DNA of 6,542 nucleotides. Source: Saprospiraceae bacterium. GTDB lineage: Bacteria; Bacteroidota; Bacteroidia; Chitinophagales; Saprospiraceae. This document shows positions 5,926 through 6,542 of the stretch, piece after piece; position 1 is the first letter of the stretch, and the number at the start of each line of letters is the position of its first letter. The notes under the pieces were generated by a model. It was given only the letters and a program-made list of their open reading frames with translations, ran no database searches and was not told where the DNA came from. The stretch covers positions 1 through 6,542 of the forward strand of contig JALVCY010000686.1 of the NCBI GenBank assembly GCA_027009605.1, written 5' to 3'. The translations under genes and the position numbers were made by a program.

Positions 5926-6029
5926 AATCGTTTCGAAAGCCTGCGAAAAGAGTGTGCTTTAAACAAAAACATGAAAAAAAATTAGAGAAATTACAGGTTT
6001 CTCTTTACATTTGTGCTGATATGAGAGAG
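5926..6029 (+). repeat. leader repeat, copy 2 (upstream of the exported protein)
   Basis: This is the partner of the repeat at 3164-3255 (see there for identity). It starts 38 nt after the M48 stop codon and ends 62 nt before the ATG at 6092. The conserved core 5995-6029 spans the spacer of the promoter, its -7 box and the predicted transcription start. Confidence 0.6.
5982..6013 (+). promoter_or_regulatory. Bacteroidota-type promoter for the exported protein gene
   Basis: TACATTTG (6006-6013) is a full match to the TAnnTTTG -7 box. Exactly 20 nt upstream is TTAG (5982-5985), a 3-of-4 match to the TTTG -33 box. Transcription would start near 6018-6022, leaving a leader of about 70 nt. AGGTTTCT in the spacer and TGATATGAGA at the start region are shared with the promoter at 3208-3239. 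Confidence 0.6.
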
Positions 6030-6091
6030 TTTGTCCGGCATTGCTAGATGCTTTGAATAAACCTTTTTGATTAATAACAAAAACTTTCAAT

Positions 6092-6542
6092 ATGAAAAAA
6101 ATAGCCATTATTTCAGCTTTATTATATTTAAGCATGTCTTTTACATTTGGACAAACAGTTTCGGATTCTATCTCGATGAAAAAGGTTTTTGGGGGCTATC
6201 AATTTTATCAAGGAAATCAAAGGCTGAATATGAATGAACTTGTTCGCACGATGGAATCAAATGAACAAGCCTACCAACAAATTAAATCTGCAAAATCAAC
6301 CTATACCCTGGCCACAGTTGTCAGCACTATAGGTGGCGCGATGGTCGGCTGGCCTCTTGGTACAGCTATAGGTGGTGGAAAGCCTAACTGGACAATAGCG
6401 GGTATTGGGGCAGGGCTAATTGTTGTCTCTATTCCAATCAGTCAAAGTTTTAACAAAAAAGCAAAAAAAGCAGTTGAAACATATAACAGTGGATTTCAGA
6501 CAAGCTCGTTTTGGGATAGGAATAAATTAAATTTATCAATCA
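6092..6542 (+). CDS. exported hypothetical protein with two glycine-rich hydrophobic segments, 3'-truncated by the window edge
   Basis: ATG at 6092-6094 opens a frame that stays open to the window end, giving 150 codons without a stop. Residues 1-20 are a signal peptide (MKKIAIISALLYLSMSFTFG), with likely cleavage before Gln21. The mature start has a polar region with KKVFGGYQFYQGNQRLNMNE (30-49) and a helix around 50-68. Two hydrophobic Gly-rich segments follow, about 71-95 (ending GTAIGGG) and 100-117 (starting TIAGIGAGL), separated by KPNW and followed by basic NKKAKKAVETYNSG (121-134). The part after residue 135 (SSFWDRNKLNLSI) probably leads into a short C-terminal strand. I recall proteins of this layout as conserved hypotheticals in Bacteroidota; no function is known to me. 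The glycine-rich pair would let it sit in a membrane or form a small oligomer. ATG is preceded by AACTTTCAAT, with no Shine-Dalgarno sequence. It has its own promoter. Confidence 0.85.
   Translation, partial: MKKIAIISALLYLSMSFTFGQTVSDSISMKKVFGGYQFYQGNQRLNMNELVRTMESNEQAYQQIKSAKSTYTLATVVSTIGGAMVGWPLGTAIGGGKPNWTIAGIGAGLIVVSIPISQSFNKKAKKAVETYNSGFQTSSFWDRNKLNLSI

Noticed and set aside
5888..5935. Second attC-like site after the M48 gene, from AAACGA/TCGTTT
   Set aside because: Only one 6-bp pair exists, with no inner box and no sequence likeness to the element at 3749-3815.
1..6542. CRISPR array, tRNA or rRNA genes
   Set aside because: No regularly spaced direct repeats and no cloverleaf or rRNA-like conserved stretches were seen on either strand.

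Overview
The window most likely comes from a member of the Bacteroidota. The evidence is the set of promoters of the form TTTG-N20-TAnnTTTG (the family's sigma-factor consensus), AT-rich leaders with almost no Shine-Dalgarno sequences, and a secreted glycine-rich protein at the right edge that resembles proteins I know from this phylum. The genus cannot be read from the sequence. All supported genes lie on the + strand.

Left part (1-2714), energy metabolism. The window opens inside nuoD, the 49-kDa quinone-site subunit of respiratory complex I, of which the C-terminal 232 residues are present. After a 220-bp gap with a tandem heptamer repeat comes a 597-residue flavoprotein. Its first ~115 residues are a NuoI-type double [4Fe-4S] ferredoxin. 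The rest is a GltD/dihydropyrimidine-dehydrogenase-type iron-sulfur and FAD/NAD(P)H oxidoreductase. The natural reading is a complex I-like enzyme in which NuoI is fused to its own NAD(P)H-oxidising module, possibly in place of or beside NuoEFG. This is the most interesting biological signal in the window.

Middle (2715-3279), non-coding. This 565-bp stretch holds a nine-G run just after the stop codon, a striking 88-bp imperfect palindrome, sequence in which I recognise nothing, and then a leader region with a strong promoter.

Right part (3280-6542), accessory genes. A 152-residue protein of unknown function ends in a CxCC cysteine cluster. It is followed by a 67-bp two-box palindrome whose geometry recalls an integron attC or cassette-end site. 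Next is a visibly AT-rich gene for a 678-residue membrane-bound M48 zinc metalloprotease with a long C-terminal extension. The last gene is the first 150 codons of an exported protein with two glycine-rich hydrophobic segments; it runs off the end. The leader before the 152-residue protein and the leader before the exported protein are diverged copies of each other, including the promoter. The accessory block may therefore have been built by duplication or insertion. Nothing seen links these three genes functionally to the complex I genes.
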